This document shows, one piece after another, positions 24,930 to 33,927 of a DNA stretch of 64,000 nucleotides. The notes below the pieces were generated by a model. The model was not told the origin of the DNA, did no database searches, and was given only the letters and a program-made list of their open reading frames with translations. The stretch is from CAXBCP01 sp038120765. Lineage in GTDB: Bacteria > Pseudomonadota > Alphaproteobacteria > MPNO01 > UBA830. Both the position numbers and the translations under genes were made by a program. How positions within the stretch are numbered: the stretch's first letter is position 1; every line of letters begins with the position of its first letter. Location: assembly GCA_038120765.1 (NCBI GenBank), contig JAYOMI010000001.1:62001-126000 (forward strand), written 5' to 3'.

Positions 24930-26057
24930 TCACAGCGGCTCTATATCGCCCTGGGCCTGCTGTGCCCGGAATTCGTCGGCGAACGCGTCGAGCCTGCCCT
25001 GTTCGATGGCGTGGCGGATATCGCGCATCAGTTCCTGATAATAATGCAGATTATGGGTCGTCAGCAGCATCGGTCCGAGCATCTCCTTCGCCTTGAAGAG
25101 ATGGTGCAGATAGCCGCGGCTGACGCTGCCGACACAGGGATATTTGCTGTCCGGGTCCAGCGGGCGCGGGTCCTCCGCATGGCGGGCATTGCGAATATTC
25201 AGGGTGCCGCGCCGCGTGAAGGCTTGTCCCGTGCGCCCGGACCGGGTCGGCAGACCACAATCGAACATATCGATACCGCGCTGCACCGCGCCGACGATAT
25301 CGTCCGGCATTCCGACCCCCATCAGGTAGCGTGGATGACCGGACGGCAGGGCGGGCGTCGTCACATCGAGGACCGAGAACATGGCCTCCTGCCCCTCTCC
25401 GACCGCGAGCCCGCCGACCGCATAGCCGTCGAAACCGATATCGACCAGTGCCGCGGCGGATTCAAGGCGCTGGTCGGGATAGATACTGCCCTGGACGATG
25501 CCGAACAGGCCATATCCATCGCGTTGCTCGAAGACGTCGCGGCAACGCGCGGCCCAGCGCATCGACAGTTTCATCGAGTCCGCGGCGGCGGCTTCATCGA
25601 CACCGTTCGCCGTGCATTCGTCCAGCACCATGGTGATGGTGGAATCCAGCAGATTCTGAATCTCAATCGACCGTTCCGGTGTCAGCAGGAACTTGGTCCC
25701 GTCAATATGCGACCGGAACTCCACGCCGGTATCGTCGAGTTTGCGCAGGTCGGTCAGGGACATCACCTGGAAACCGCCGGAATCGGTAAGGATGGGTTTC
25801 TCCCAATCCATGAATTTGTGCAGCCCGCCCAGTTTGTTGACGGTCTCCGGCCCCGGGCGCAGCATGAGGTGGTAGGTGTTGGCAAGCACGATCTCGGCGC
25901 CGGTGCGCGCCACGCTTTCCGACGTCATCCCCTTGACGGTCGCCGCTGTCCCGACCGGCATGAAAACGGGCGTCTCGATCGTGCCGTGGGCGGTCGACAG
26001 CCTGCCCCGCCGCGCCCGGCCGTCTTCTCCCAGCACTTCGAAACCAAAGGCCGTCAT
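24930..26057 (-). CDS. tgt: tRNA-guanine transglycosylase with an altered zinc site
   Basis: A 375-residue TIM-barrel enzyme that replaces guanine-34 by preQ1 in GUN-anticodon tRNAs. The general acid/base Asp92 is in ILTDSGGFQVMS, the nucleophile Asp266 in MFDCGLPTRSGRTG, and the guanine pocket is GIVQGS and GYAVGGLAVG. In bacterial Tgt the zinc is held by C-x-C-x2-C plus a histidine. Here the spaced positions read Tyr306-Pro-Cys308-Val-Gly-Ser311, with His335 retained in LLTTHN. Two of the three cysteines are therefore missing, and the loop before SRGYLHHL is two residues shorter. Both changed codons (TAT, AGC) are one base from Cys. Overlaps queA by four bases. Confidence 0.9.
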   Translation of the reverse strand: MTAFGFEVLGEDGRARRGRLSTAHGTIETPVFMPVGTAATVKGMTSESVARTGAEIVLANTYHLMLRPGPETVNKLGGLHKFMDWEKPILTDSGGFQVMSLTDLRKLDDTGVEFRSHIDGTKFLLTPERSIEIQNLLDSTITMVLDECTANGVDEAAAADSMKLSMRWAARCRDVFEQRDGYGLFGIVQGSIYPDQRLESAAALVDIGFDGYAVGGLAVGEGQEAMFSVLDVTTPALPSGHPRYLMGVGMPDDIVGAVQRGIDMFDCGLPTRSGRTGQAFTRRGTLNIRNARHAEDPRPLDPDSKYPCVGSVSRGYLHHLFKAKEMLGPMLLTTHNLHYYQELMRDIRHAIEQGRLDAFADEFRAQQAQGDIEPL

Positions 26058-27180
26058 GACGGATCCACCCGGTGCAGAAGGCTTGAATCCCCATAGGAAT
26101 AAAACCGGTATCCCGTCCTTATCGCATGGTCATACGCCGACTTCATCCGGTCCAGCCCGGCAAAGGCGGAGACCAGCATGAACAGGGTCGTTCGCGGCAG
26201 ATGAAAGTTGGTCATCAGCAAATCCACGGCTTTGAACCGGTAACCGGGCGTGATGAAGATATCTGTATCGCCCCTGAACGGATGCACTATCCCATCCCCG
26301 GTCGCCGCGGTCTCCAGCAATCGGAGCGGTGTGGTGCCGACCGAGACGATACGTCCGCCCGCCGCGCGGGCATCATTGATGGCGGCGGCCGTCGCCGCAT
26401 CTATCTCGCCCCACTCGCTATGCATCCGATGATCGGCGATGCGGTCTACCTTTACCGGCAGGAAAGTCCCTGCCCCGACATGAAGGGTCACGGTGGCAAA
26501 CTGCGCGCCGACGGCGCGGACGGCATCCATCAGGCNNNNNNNNNNACCGGCGCCCCCCGGGCCCGCCGGGCACCCATCCGGCTGTCGGTCACGTGCCGCC
26601 CCGCCGGCGCCCCAGCGACCGCGCCTTTCCGCGCGGCGTAAACCGTCTGGTAGTCGGTCTCATCGGCCGCGGTCGCGCCGCCCGGCCGGGAAATATAGGG
26701 CGGCAGCGGCATCTCGCCGTGCCTTTCGAGCGCGGCAAAAAGATCGCCGGCATCCGGAAATGACAGCGTCACCTCCCCCGCCTCACCCTTTGCCTCGACA
26801 CGGCCGGTGAAACCGTCGGCAAAATCGATCACGTCGCCGGGCGACAGTTTCCGGGCCGGGCGTGCGAAAACCTTCCAGGTGTCATCGGGCTCCGCCTTGT
26901 GGAGGGTGACCTGCACTTTTGCGCCCCGGCGGGTGCCGCGCAGCCGGGCGGGAATCACACGCGTATCGTTGATGACGACAATATCGCCGGCGCGGAGCAA
27001 GGACGGCAGGTCCGCGACCGTGCGATCCAGAAGCGTGTCGCCGACCTCCAGCAGTTTCGCGGATTCCCGCGGCCGCGCGGGCTCGGTGGCAATGTTTTCC
27101 GGCGGCAGGTCGAAGTCGAAATCCCCGGTCTGAAGATCGGTGCACGTGATGGTATTCGTGGCGTTCAAGATTTCTCCCAC
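26054..27180 (-). CDS. queA: S-adenosylmethionine:tRNA ribosyltransferase-isomerase, interrupted by an N gap
   Basis: QueA transfers and isomerises the ribosyl part of SAM onto preQ1 in tRNA to give epoxyqueuosine. The N-terminal part (FDFDLPPENIATEPARPRES, VVINDTRVIPARL) and the C-terminal part (TLHVGAGTFLPV, WGEIDAATAAAIN, LLMTNFHLPRTTLFMLV) are standard. The N run at 26536-26545 splits the protein. Just before it in reading direction, the sequence AGRHVTDSRMGARRARGAP looks like a damaged second copy of the sequence that follows the gap (LMDAVRAVGAQ); the expected motif is AGLHFTDSLMDAVRAVGAQ. The gene is probably intact in the organism. The start at 27180 overlaps the upstream gene by 16 bases. 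Confidence 0.88.
26536..26545. other. 10-base N gap inside queA with overlapping flanks
   Basis: On the minus strand, about 38 bases before the gap align codon by codon with the 38 bases after it, differing mostly by changes to G. The two contig ends seem to cover the same locus, one of them with errors, so bases are duplicated here and not missing. Confidence 0.75.
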
Positions 27181-27659
27181 AACTTCAGAACCTCGGCCTC
27201 TACCCTTTCGAAATACGCATTCCGTTCGAGGACGGGCTGGGGCGATGCATCCTCGTCACGGGTCCGGTTGAGGCCCCATTCGTAAACGTATTCGCGGATA
27301 TCATCGGTGCCGAGGATAAGCTTTATCAACTGGTTCTGGACCTCGATCGGCGGATCGGTCTCACCGGTGGTCATATAGATGACGGCCCTCTGGTAGGTGA
27401 CGGCGTCGAGAATGAGCTTCGCCTCTTCGGTGCTCCAGAGACGGGACGGCTCGAAATCGTTTTCCTTGAGCAGTTTGATCTGAGCGCGCGTAATGGTGCC
27501 GGGCGACCCGAGGCGCGGCATGCTGCCGGGATCTTCGGGCGCTTCGCCACTGGCCGCCTGTTCGGCAAGACGGCGTTTCTGTTCTTTCATCACCTTTATG
27601 CGGCGCATGAACAGGTAAATCGTCAGGCCGATGACGACGGCGAATATCAGACTTTCCAT
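27165..27659 (-). CDS. Membrane-anchored conserved hypothetical protein
   Basis: A 164-residue protein with one N-terminal transmembrane helix (LIFAVVIGLTIYLFM), a basic juxtamembrane stretch (RRIKVMKEQKRRLAEQ), and a soluble acidic C-terminal domain. Recognisable segments are ITRAQIKLLKENDFEPSRLW and NRTRDEDASPQPVLERNAYF. The topology suggests a cytosolic domain tethered at the inner membrane. Its 3' end overlaps the start of queA by 16 bases, so it is probably in the queA-tgt-queG transcript, though a link to queuosine is not evident. Confidence 0.65.
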   Translation of the reverse strand: MESLIFAVVIGLTIYLFMRRIKVMKEQKRRLAEQAASGEAPEDPGSMPRLGSPGTITRAQIKLLKENDFEPSRLWSTEEAKLILDAVTYQRAVIYMTTGETDPPIEVQNQLIKLILGTDDIREYVYEWGLNRTRDEDASPQPVLERNAYFERVEAEVLKLWEKS

Positions 27660-27814
27660 AGCGTAAACACACGTCCCTGATTTTCAGACATTGGATTGTC
27701 TGTTGATACGCGTTGAACGGCTGCGACGAAACCCCCGTCTCAATATGGCAATGCAGACCGCCGTTGCGCTAGACTGGCGCAATGCTTCCCGCATCCCGCA
27801 ATTTCGGAATGGCG

Positions 27815-28384
27815 ATGAAACGATACCTGGCGGTTTTAGTTATCCTGTGTGCAGGAACACCGGCCTCGGCAGGCGGCCTTTTATCCGGCTATGCCTGTGG
27901 CGAGTTGCCGCCGAATTATCAGGTGGATGTGGAAGTTTCGGACGATTCCAAGCAGATGCTCGAAATACGCGAGTCGGCGATCCGGACCCTCGCATGAAAG
28001 AATACCGGGGAGTCGGGCGCCGCGTCACTCGTTCTGTTGATCGACCTGCACGCCATCCGCCAGGGCATTCGGCGCAAGGACCGCGATCTCGGATCTGTCT
28101 CCGACGATTCCAGTGACGGAATCAGGGCGCGGATGAACCTGTGGTCGAACAAGAGCGACCGCGTCATCGGCGGACGCAAAAACGTCATTATCGACGGGCC
28201 GCTTGACGAAATCCGGATCGATATCGCCATCAACGACAAATCCAACGGCAAGTGCGTCTGGCGGGGCGAGGCCGTCCATGACTCGACGGGCGAAAATCAA
28301 TGGACCATTGCCGAGAAAGTGACCTTGCGCCTCATCGATCTGATCGGCAGGGATGTCCGTGATCGCGAATTCGAAGTTGAATAG
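27815..28384 (+). pseudogene. Exported hypothetical protein interrupted by an in-frame TGA
   Basis: The first part codes for a signal peptide (MKRYLAVLVILCAGTPASA) and about 40 further residues, then stops at TGA 27995-27997. The same frame continues without another stop for 129 codons to TAG at 28382-28384, through LVLLIDLHAIRQGIRRKDRD and GGRKNVIIDGPLDEIRIDIA, which look like one domain. The pair is most simply one roughly 190-residue exported protein split by a single-base change (for example CGA to TGA). Alternatives are two separate genes, the second starting at TTG 28037, or a sequencing error. No family recognised. Earlier Met codons at 27782 and 27809 are possible starts. Confidence 0.55.
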
Positions 28385-28500
28385 CTCCGATGCCTGAAGG
28401 GATTTCAGGTGGCGGTTATCCGCACCGAATATGCCGCGCGGTGCGTTGCTACCGGGAAGCTCCTATAGGGATTCTGATTCATCTCGCCTAAAATGCGCGA

Positions 28501-29913
28501 ATGAACGACATTGACGAAACACAGCCGGAGACCGGCACCGGCTGGGCGGATATGTTTCGCGGGACCCGCGGCATTTATACGATCCTGCTCAATCTCGGCA
28601 TCGGCGTCCATGCCATCGACATCTTCGTCATCACCACCGTCATGCCGACCGTCGTTGCCGAGATCGGCGGTGTCGAATTCTACACCTGGACGACGATGCT
28701 CTACATGGTCGGCACCATTGTCGGCGCTGCCAGTGGCCGCTACGTGCGATCGGTTCTGGGACGGCGAAAGGGTTATGTCGCAGGCGGTCTGATTTTCCTG
28801 GTCGGCGCTGCCGGCTGCGCCGCTGCCCCGAATATGGCCGTTCTGCTGATTTTCCGCACCATCGAAGGGTTCGGTGGCGGTCTCCTGATGTCGCAATCCA
28901 TGACGCTGGTGAACGATTTGTACAAGGGCCCGCTGCGTACCCGCGTGCTCGCGACGATAACGACGACGTGGAGCATCGCCGCCGTTATCGGCCCGCTGAT
29001 CGGCGGCATCTGGGGCAGTATCGGCTGGTGGCGCGGCGCATTCATGACCACAAGCGTGCTCACCATTATTTTCATTATTGCGGCCTGGCGGGTCATTCCG
29101 GATGGCGAAGGCGGGGATCGGCACCGCCTGCCCTGGCGGCGTCTGGCCCTGCTCGGTATTTCGGTCCTTATGGTCGGAGCCTCGGGCCAGTTCGCGCATA
29201 TCGCCGTCCGTGTCGGATTCATCCTGGCCGGAATTTTCTGCCTGTGGATGACGCTGCGTCTCGATGTCGGCGAAAACGGCATATTTCCGAAACGCGTGCT
29301 CTCGTTATTTGCGCCGGTCGGCACAGCTTACTGGGTGTTTCTGCTGCTTTCGGCCGCCTATACGCCGCTGACGATCTTCATGCCGCTGGTCCTGAGCAAG
29401 ATTTACGGCCTCGATCCGCTCTGGATCGGGTACATGCTGACCGTGTTTTCCCTTGCCTGGTCCGTCGGGACGCTCAGCACGGCGGGGTGGAACGATAAAT
29501 GGACGCGCATCGCCTGTGCCAGCGGGCTCGCGATTATGTCGGTATGCGTTGCCCTGATCGCGGCGACCATCGGAACAGCCTCTGTATGGGAACTCACTGC
29601 CATTATCACGGTTGCCGGCATCGGGGTCGGGATGACCAACGTCCATTCAATATCCTGGGCACTTGCCGCCGCCGAGCCGGACCAGGCGCAGGTGACCGCA
29701 TCCGCCGCCCCGGCCATGCGGTCGATCGGGATTGCCTACGGCGCGGCGATGGCCGGCCTGATCGCGAACGCCGCCGGGCTGTCAGAAGGCACCAGCCCTG
29801 AAATCGTCCGGAACGCCATGCCATGGGTGTTCGGCTTCGCCGCCCTGGTGCCGCTCGCCGGCAGCCTGTGCGTCATGCGGATGTACGCCTTGAAGCCGGG
29901 CGTCAGAATATGA
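28501..29913 (+). CDS. Major facilitator superfamily transporter
   Basis: A 470-residue inner-membrane transporter with 12 to 14 predicted helices. The loop 2-3 signature is present in the form VLGRRKGYVAGG, and VIGPLIGGIWGSIGWW on helix 5 is the drug:proton antiporter motif C type. These point to a proton-coupled exporter of the DHA family, substrate unknown. The stop overlaps the start of the next gene by four bases (ATGA), which links it to the metallopeptidase-like gene. About 115 bases separate it from the broken exported-protein gene, with no further gene seen there. Confidence 0.85.
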   Translation: MNDIDETQPETGTGWADMFRGTRGIYTILLNLGIGVHAIDIFVITTVMPTVVAEIGGVEFYTWTTMLYMVGTIVGAASGRYVRSVLGRRKGYVAGGLIFLVGAAGCAAAPNMAVLLIFRTIEGFGGGLLMSQSMTLVNDLYKGPLRTRVLATITTTWSIAAVIGPLIGGIWGSIGWWRGAFMTTSVLTIIFIIAAWRVIPDGEGGDRHRLPWRRLALLGISVLMVGASGQFAHIAVRVGFILAGIFCLWMTLRLDVGENGIFPKRVLSLFAPVGTAYWVFLLLSAAYTPLTIFMPLVLSKIYGLDPLWIGYMLTVFSLAWSVGTLSTAGWNDKWTRIACASGLAIMSVCVALIAATIGTASVWELTAIITVAGIGVGMTNVHSISWALAAAEPDQAQVTASAAPAMRSIGIAYGAAMAGLIANAAGLSEGTSPEIVRNAMPWVFGFAALVPLAGSLCVMRMYALKPGVRI

Positions 29914-30626
29914 ACGCCATGCTCGAAAACCAGATGCTTCCGCTCGCCGACGGGCGGAATATCGCCATCGGTATCCGACGCAGCACGCGCGCCCGGCGCA
30001 TCCTTCTTCATGTCGGCGTCTATGACGGCATGGTCGAACTGGTACTGCCGCCCGGCGCATCCGTCCGCGAAGGGCTTGCCTTCGCCCGGACCCAGACCCG
30101 CTGGGTGGCGGCGCAACTCGCCCGCGTGGGCGATGGCGTCGCTTTCGCAGATGGCGCGGTTTTCCCGGTACTCGGCCAACCGGTAACGATCCGCCGCCAC
30201 GAGAGCCGGTCCGCCCTGCCGGTTCTTCAGGGAAACGTCCTTCTGGTCGGCGGGCGGGACGACACTGTGCCATCCCGTGTCAGGCGCTGGGTCCGCAACC
30301 GCGCGATGGATGAAATCAAACCGCGGGCGGAACGAATGGGTGCCGAGATCGGAAGATCGCCCGCACGGATTTCCATGCGGGATACCCGCTCGCGCTGGGG
30401 GAGCTGTTCGCGCGCCGGCAACCTGAATTTTTCATGGCGTCTCGTGATGGCACCGGAAAACGTGCTCGACTACGTCGTGGCGCACGAGGTCGCTCATTTA
30501 CGGGAACTGAACCACAGCGCCCGCTTCTGGGCGCTTGTCGATACCCTGTGCCCCGACGTCAGGGACTCAAGGGGATGGCTGCGCACACACGGCGCGGAGC
30601 TTCACCGCTACGGCCGGAACACTTAG
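29910..30626 (+). CDS. YgjP-like zinc metallopeptidase (M48/DUF45 family)
   Basis: A 238-residue soluble protein of the YgjP/DUF45 group. The zinc-binding HExxH is in DYVVAHEVAHLRELNHS, with the third ligand likely in NHSARFW. The preceding RDTRSRWGSCSRAGNLNFSW is the diagnostic family stretch. Peptidase activity is assumed for the family but substrates are not established. The start overlaps the MFS stop, and the 3' end converges on the hydrolase gene with 15 bases between. Confidence 0.88.
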   Translation: MNAMLENQMLPLADGRNIAIGIRRSTRARRILLHVGVYDGMVELVLPPGASVREGLAFARTQTRWVAAQLARVGDGVAFADGAVFPVLGQPVTIRRHESRSALPVLQGNVLLVGGRDDTVPSRVRRWVRNRAMDEIKPRAERMGAEIGRSPARISMRDTRSRWGSCSRAGNLNFSWRLVMAPENVLDYVVAHEVAHLRELNHSARFWALVDTLCPDVRDSRGWLRTHGAELHRYGRNT

Positions 30627-30641
30627 CTCGCTGCCGGAAAA

Positions 30642-31508
30642 TCAGGTGCGACGGATATTTTTCACGATATTCGGAAAGACCGGATACGCCGGATTGACGA
30701 TTTCCCGCCCGACCTCGAAATGATGCATCCCCTTCAGGATGAACGGCTCGACCGTGTGCCCGGCGGCGGCCCATGCCTCGGCGAATTCGCGGTTCTGGCG
30801 CTGGAACTCGTCCAGTTCGCCGGTTCCCCAGGCGACCGTCAGCGGAATGTCATATGGCGGAATCTGGCGGATCGAGCTGTTGCGCGCGGCGGATTTCTCT
30901 GTCAGGTCCAGATAGGTGTTGCGGTGGCTGAGACGGACCGGTTCAAGCTCGTACATACCGCTGCACGCCGCAGCGCTCTTGATGATGTCCGACGGCAGGC
31001 CGTAAACGCCTTCCCAGTCGGTCACCAGCATCATCCCGCAGATATGGCCGCCCGAAGAATGGCCCAGACAGTGGATCCGGTTGCGATCCCAGCCGTATTC
31101 ATCCGCGTTGTGCCACGCCCAGGCGATGGCTGCGCGGTTCTGGCGGACGATTTCGTCAAGCGACACAGTCGGCGCGAGCGCAAAATCCAGCACCAGCACG
31201 TTGATACCTTCGGCAACGAATGACGGCGCGATATAGGAACACTGGTCCTTGTTGGAGCGGGTCCAGGCGCCGCCATGATGATAGATGACGACAGGCGCGC
31301 CTTTTTCGGCCACAGGGAAAATATCAAGACGCTCCATCACCGTGGGGCCGTAGGATACGCCCTGAATGCACTCGATCTCCGTCCGGATGCGCGCACTGTC
31401 CGCGGCATTGATTTGCATCAGCTCCGATGAGTTCGGCACAAGCGTGGCCTGGTCATATTGCCGGTCCAGTTCTTCCTGGGTGTAATTGCCCCAAACGATT
31501 TCGTTCAT
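30642..31508 (-). CDS. Alpha/beta hydrolase, HGG-type (kynurenine-formamidase-like)
   Basis: A 288-residue hydrolase of the hormone-sensitive lipase/arylformamidase-like group. The oxyanion-hole motif HHGGAW is at residues 77-82, the nucleophile Ser151 in CLGHSSGGH, and the histidine of the triad probably in LKGMHHFEV. Similar proteins include bacterial arylformamidases and carboxylesterases. The start at 31508 (MNEIVWGNYTQ) was chosen over earlier Met codons that give an unusual basic leader. It is four bases downstream of the DMT transporter gene, so both are in one operon. Confidence 0.82.
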   Translation of the reverse strand: MNEIVWGNYTQEELDRQYDQATLVPNSSELMQINAADSARIRTEIECIQGVSYGPTVMERLDIFPVAEKGAPVVIYHHGGAWTRSNKDQCSYIAPSFVAEGINVLVLDFALAPTVSLDEIVRQNRAAIAWAWHNADEYGWDRNRIHCLGHSSGGHICGMMLVTDWEGVYGLPSDIIKSAAACSGMYELEPVRLSHRNTYLDLTEKSAARNSSIRQIPPYDIPLTVAWGTGELDEFQRQNREFAEAWAAAGHTVEPFILKGMHHFEVGREIVNPAYPVFPNIVKNIRRT

Positions 31509-31512
31509 CTTG

Positions 31513-32481
31513 TCAGTCTCCGCTGTTTTGCCGGCTGGAACCCGGACTTTGCGAAACTTCCGCCGCCCGCGCAAGTCGGAGCACGCCATCCCGTGCGCGT
31601 TTCTCGAACCAGGCATTCAGGAACACGCCGGCGAACACCACCGTCCCGCCGATCCATACCCAGATCGCCGGCAATTCGCCGAAGAAGAACCAGCCTGCCA
31701 GCCCTGCAAACACAAGCTTGCTGAAATCGGCAGGCAGGACCACGGTCGCATCCGCCTCGCAAAATGCCTGGGCGATCGCCATCTGGGTGATGCTGCCGAA
31801 GATCGCGATCAGGGCCATGATGAAAAGCTGGTACATCGTCGGCCACTGCCAGTAGAACAGCGCCGCGATCAGGCAAACCGGCACCTGCAGCAACGATGCG
31901 TAAAGCGCGATCGTGACCGGCGAATCCGTCCGCGACAGCACCTTGATGACGACGAGCGCAGCCCCCCAGGTAGCGGACGACAGGAGAAGCAGCATAGAAC
32001 CCGTACTGACCTCTACGGCCCAGGGGCGCAGCACGATCAACGCGCCGCCAAACCCGATAGCGAGTGCCAGATAGCGGGCGCGGGTGACCTTTTCGCCCAG
32101 CAGGAGAACCGCGCCAACCGTCGCGATCAGGGGCGCCGTAAAGGTCAATGCGACCACCTTGGCCAACGGCTCCATCGTCAGCGCCAGAAAATAAGCGAGC
32201 ATCGCGACGACGTTGAGCAGCGCCCGCAATCCCTGGAGCGGGAAATGCGCGGTCCGGAAAGGATTGCTGCCGGGCCGGACGAATATCGGAATCAGCAGGC
32301 AGACCCCGATCGTATGGCGAAAGAACGCAATCACGAACGGGTGAATATCGTCCGCGATGTGGCGGATGGAGACATTCATCGCCACCACGCCGAGCGCCGA
32401 TATCATCATGAACATTACCCCGCGCATCGGTGGCGGCACGGCGGCGTAGATGGCGGCGACAGGGCCCGGGACAAGGGGCAT
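31513..32481 (-). CDS. EamA/DMT-family transporter
   Basis: A 322-residue membrane protein with ten hydrophobic segments and two EamA repeats, the layout of drug/metabolite transporters such as RhtA or YdcZ relatives. Typical lines are FMMISALGVVAMNVSIRHIA, ALNVVAMLAYFLAL, and the second repeat around LLLLSSATWGAALVVIKVL. A later start at MRGVMFMMISALG would remove a short leader and is possible. It is followed after four bases by the hydrolase, which suggests the pair handles one metabolite. Confidence 0.83.
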   Translation of the reverse strand: MPLVPGPVAAIYAAVPPPMRGVMFMMISALGVVAMNVSIRHIADDIHPFVIAFFRHTIGVCLLIPIFVRPGSNPFRTAHFPLQGLRALLNVVAMLAYFLALTMEPLAKVVALTFTAPLIATVGAVLLLGEKVTRARYLALAIGFGGALIVLRPWAVEVSTGSMLLLLSSATWGAALVVIKVLSRTDSPVTIALYASLLQVPVCLIAALFYWQWPTMYQLFIMALIAIFGSITQMAIAQAFCEADATVVLPADFSKLVFAGLAGWFFFGELPAIWVWIGGTVVFAGVFLNAWFEKRARDGVLRLARAAEVSQSPGSSRQNSGD

Positions 32482-32668
32482 TCGGCGGATCCTTCAGGAA
32501 GGTTGTGGTCAATACCACGTTTCCCGTGACTTTTGTGCCGTTGCGAAGGAAAAGATTCGTTAACCTCTGCTGCTTACCCTTGCTGCGCGGAATCGTTGCA
32601 TATGGCAACGCAGGGACATGACGGCGCGCAGATGCCGCGCCCGAACAGGCAGGGAGCGACGGTCGGAA

Positions 32669-33889
32669 ATGTCCGAATCCGTTAACAGTTTCGATGAAAT
32701 GACCGCCATCGCCCGCGATGGCGCCGTCCCGGACCGCGTTGCCCTCGCGCGTCGATCCGACACACCTCCGGAATTGCTCTATTTCCTGTCCGAAGACAGC
32801 GAAAAGGCCGTGCGCCGTGCCGTCGCCGAAAACCCGCATACGCCCCGGCAGGCAGATGTCGTGCTGGGTCGCGACCCGGACCCCGGCGTCAGATGCCTGC
32901 TCGCCCGGAAAATTGTCGGTACCGGTCTCGGGGACGACGAACGCAGCCAGCTCTGGCGGATGGGCTTTACCGTCCTTGAAACCCTGATGCGCGACAGCAG
33001 CGTCCGCGTTCGCCGGTCCCTGGCCGAGGCGATCGGGCATATGTTTCACGTCCCCCATGATATTGCCGCCGGTCTGGCACGCGATCCGGAACGCCGGGTC
33101 GCCGCCCCCGTCCTGCGCCACTCCCCTGTCCTGACCGATGACGACCTGGTCGACATCGTCCAGCACGGCGCGGCAGACTGGGCGCATCAGGCCATCGCGG
33201 CGCGGGACAACGTCTCCGAAAGGGTCAGCACCGCCCTGGTAAATGCCAGCGCAGATGCGACCGTTACCCGTCTGCTCAGAAACCAGTACGCCAAAATCGA
33301 CGAACCGGCGCTGGAAAAAATCGTGGCCCGCGCGCCCGGCGTCGAAGCCTGGCACGAGCCGCTGGTAAAACGTCCGCGCCTGCCACTCGGGATCGCCCGA
33401 AAGATTGCGGGGTTCGTCAAAGCGCCGCTGAGGGCCGCCCTGGCAACACGAAAAAACGGATCGGGCGGCACGGCGGTAAAACCCGCCGCACCATCATCCG
33501 AAGTCGGTTGGTCGCCACCCGAAGACAGAGGGAACGGACGGTTCGAGACGCCGAAAGAGCGGGCGCTGCGCCTGCACGGCGAGAAAAAGCTCAACGACGC
33601 GGTCATTGAAATGGCGCTTAACGCCAATGAACGCGAGTTCGTGATGGCGTCCATCGCCCTGCGGGCCGGTATACCGCTCTGGGGGGTGGAATGCATCGTC
33701 GATGGTCAGAGCGCAAAGGGCGTGACAGCGCTTTGCTGGAAAGCCGGCATCAAGATGCGGTTCGCGATCGAACTTCAGCGGCGGCTGGCGCGGGTCGCGC
33801 CGGCCAGCGTCATTCATGCCCGCGACGGGATAGACTACCCGTTTTCGGAAGAAGACATGCAGGGTCGTCTGGATCTTCTTCTAGCCTGA
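32669..33889 (+). CDS. DUF2336 domain protein with HEAT-like repeats
   Basis: A 406-residue soluble protein typical of alphaproteobacteria. The N-terminal part contains repeated short helix pairs built on the pattern LARRSDTPPELLYFLS, VRRAVAENPHTPRQ and RVRRSLAEAIGH, which look like HEAT-type repeats. The C-terminal half (KERALRLHGEKKLNDAVIEM and ALRAGIPLWGVECI) is the rest of DUF2336. Its role is unknown; relatives are sometimes found near signalling genes. The start at 32669 is the second Met, since the first gives a short basic leader. Confidence 0.78.
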   Translation: MSESVNSFDEMTAIARDGAVPDRVALARRSDTPPELLYFLSEDSEKAVRRAVAENPHTPRQADVVLGRDPDPGVRCLLARKIVGTGLGDDERSQLWRMGFTVLETLMRDSSVRVRRSLAEAIGHMFHVPHDIAAGLARDPERRVAAPVLRHSPVLTDDDLVDIVQHGAADWAHQAIAARDNVSERVSTALVNASADATVTRLLRNQYAKIDEPALEKIVARAPGVEAWHEPLVKRPRLPLGIARKIAGFVKAPLRAALATRKNGSGGTAVKPAAPSSEVGWSPPEDRGNGRFETPKERALRLHGEKKLNDAVIEMALNANEREFVMASIALRAGIPLWGVECIVDGQSAKGVTALCWKAGIKMRFAIELQRRLARVAPASVIHARDGIDYPFSEEDMQGRLDLLLA

Positions 33890-33927
33890 CCTGAATATTT
33901 CTCGCGCCCGAAAATAGTCCGACGTGC

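Noticed and set aside
31505..33355. 616-codon minus-strand frame
   Set aside because: It overlaps the DMT transporter and is antisense to the DUF2336 gene, and its composition is not protein-like.
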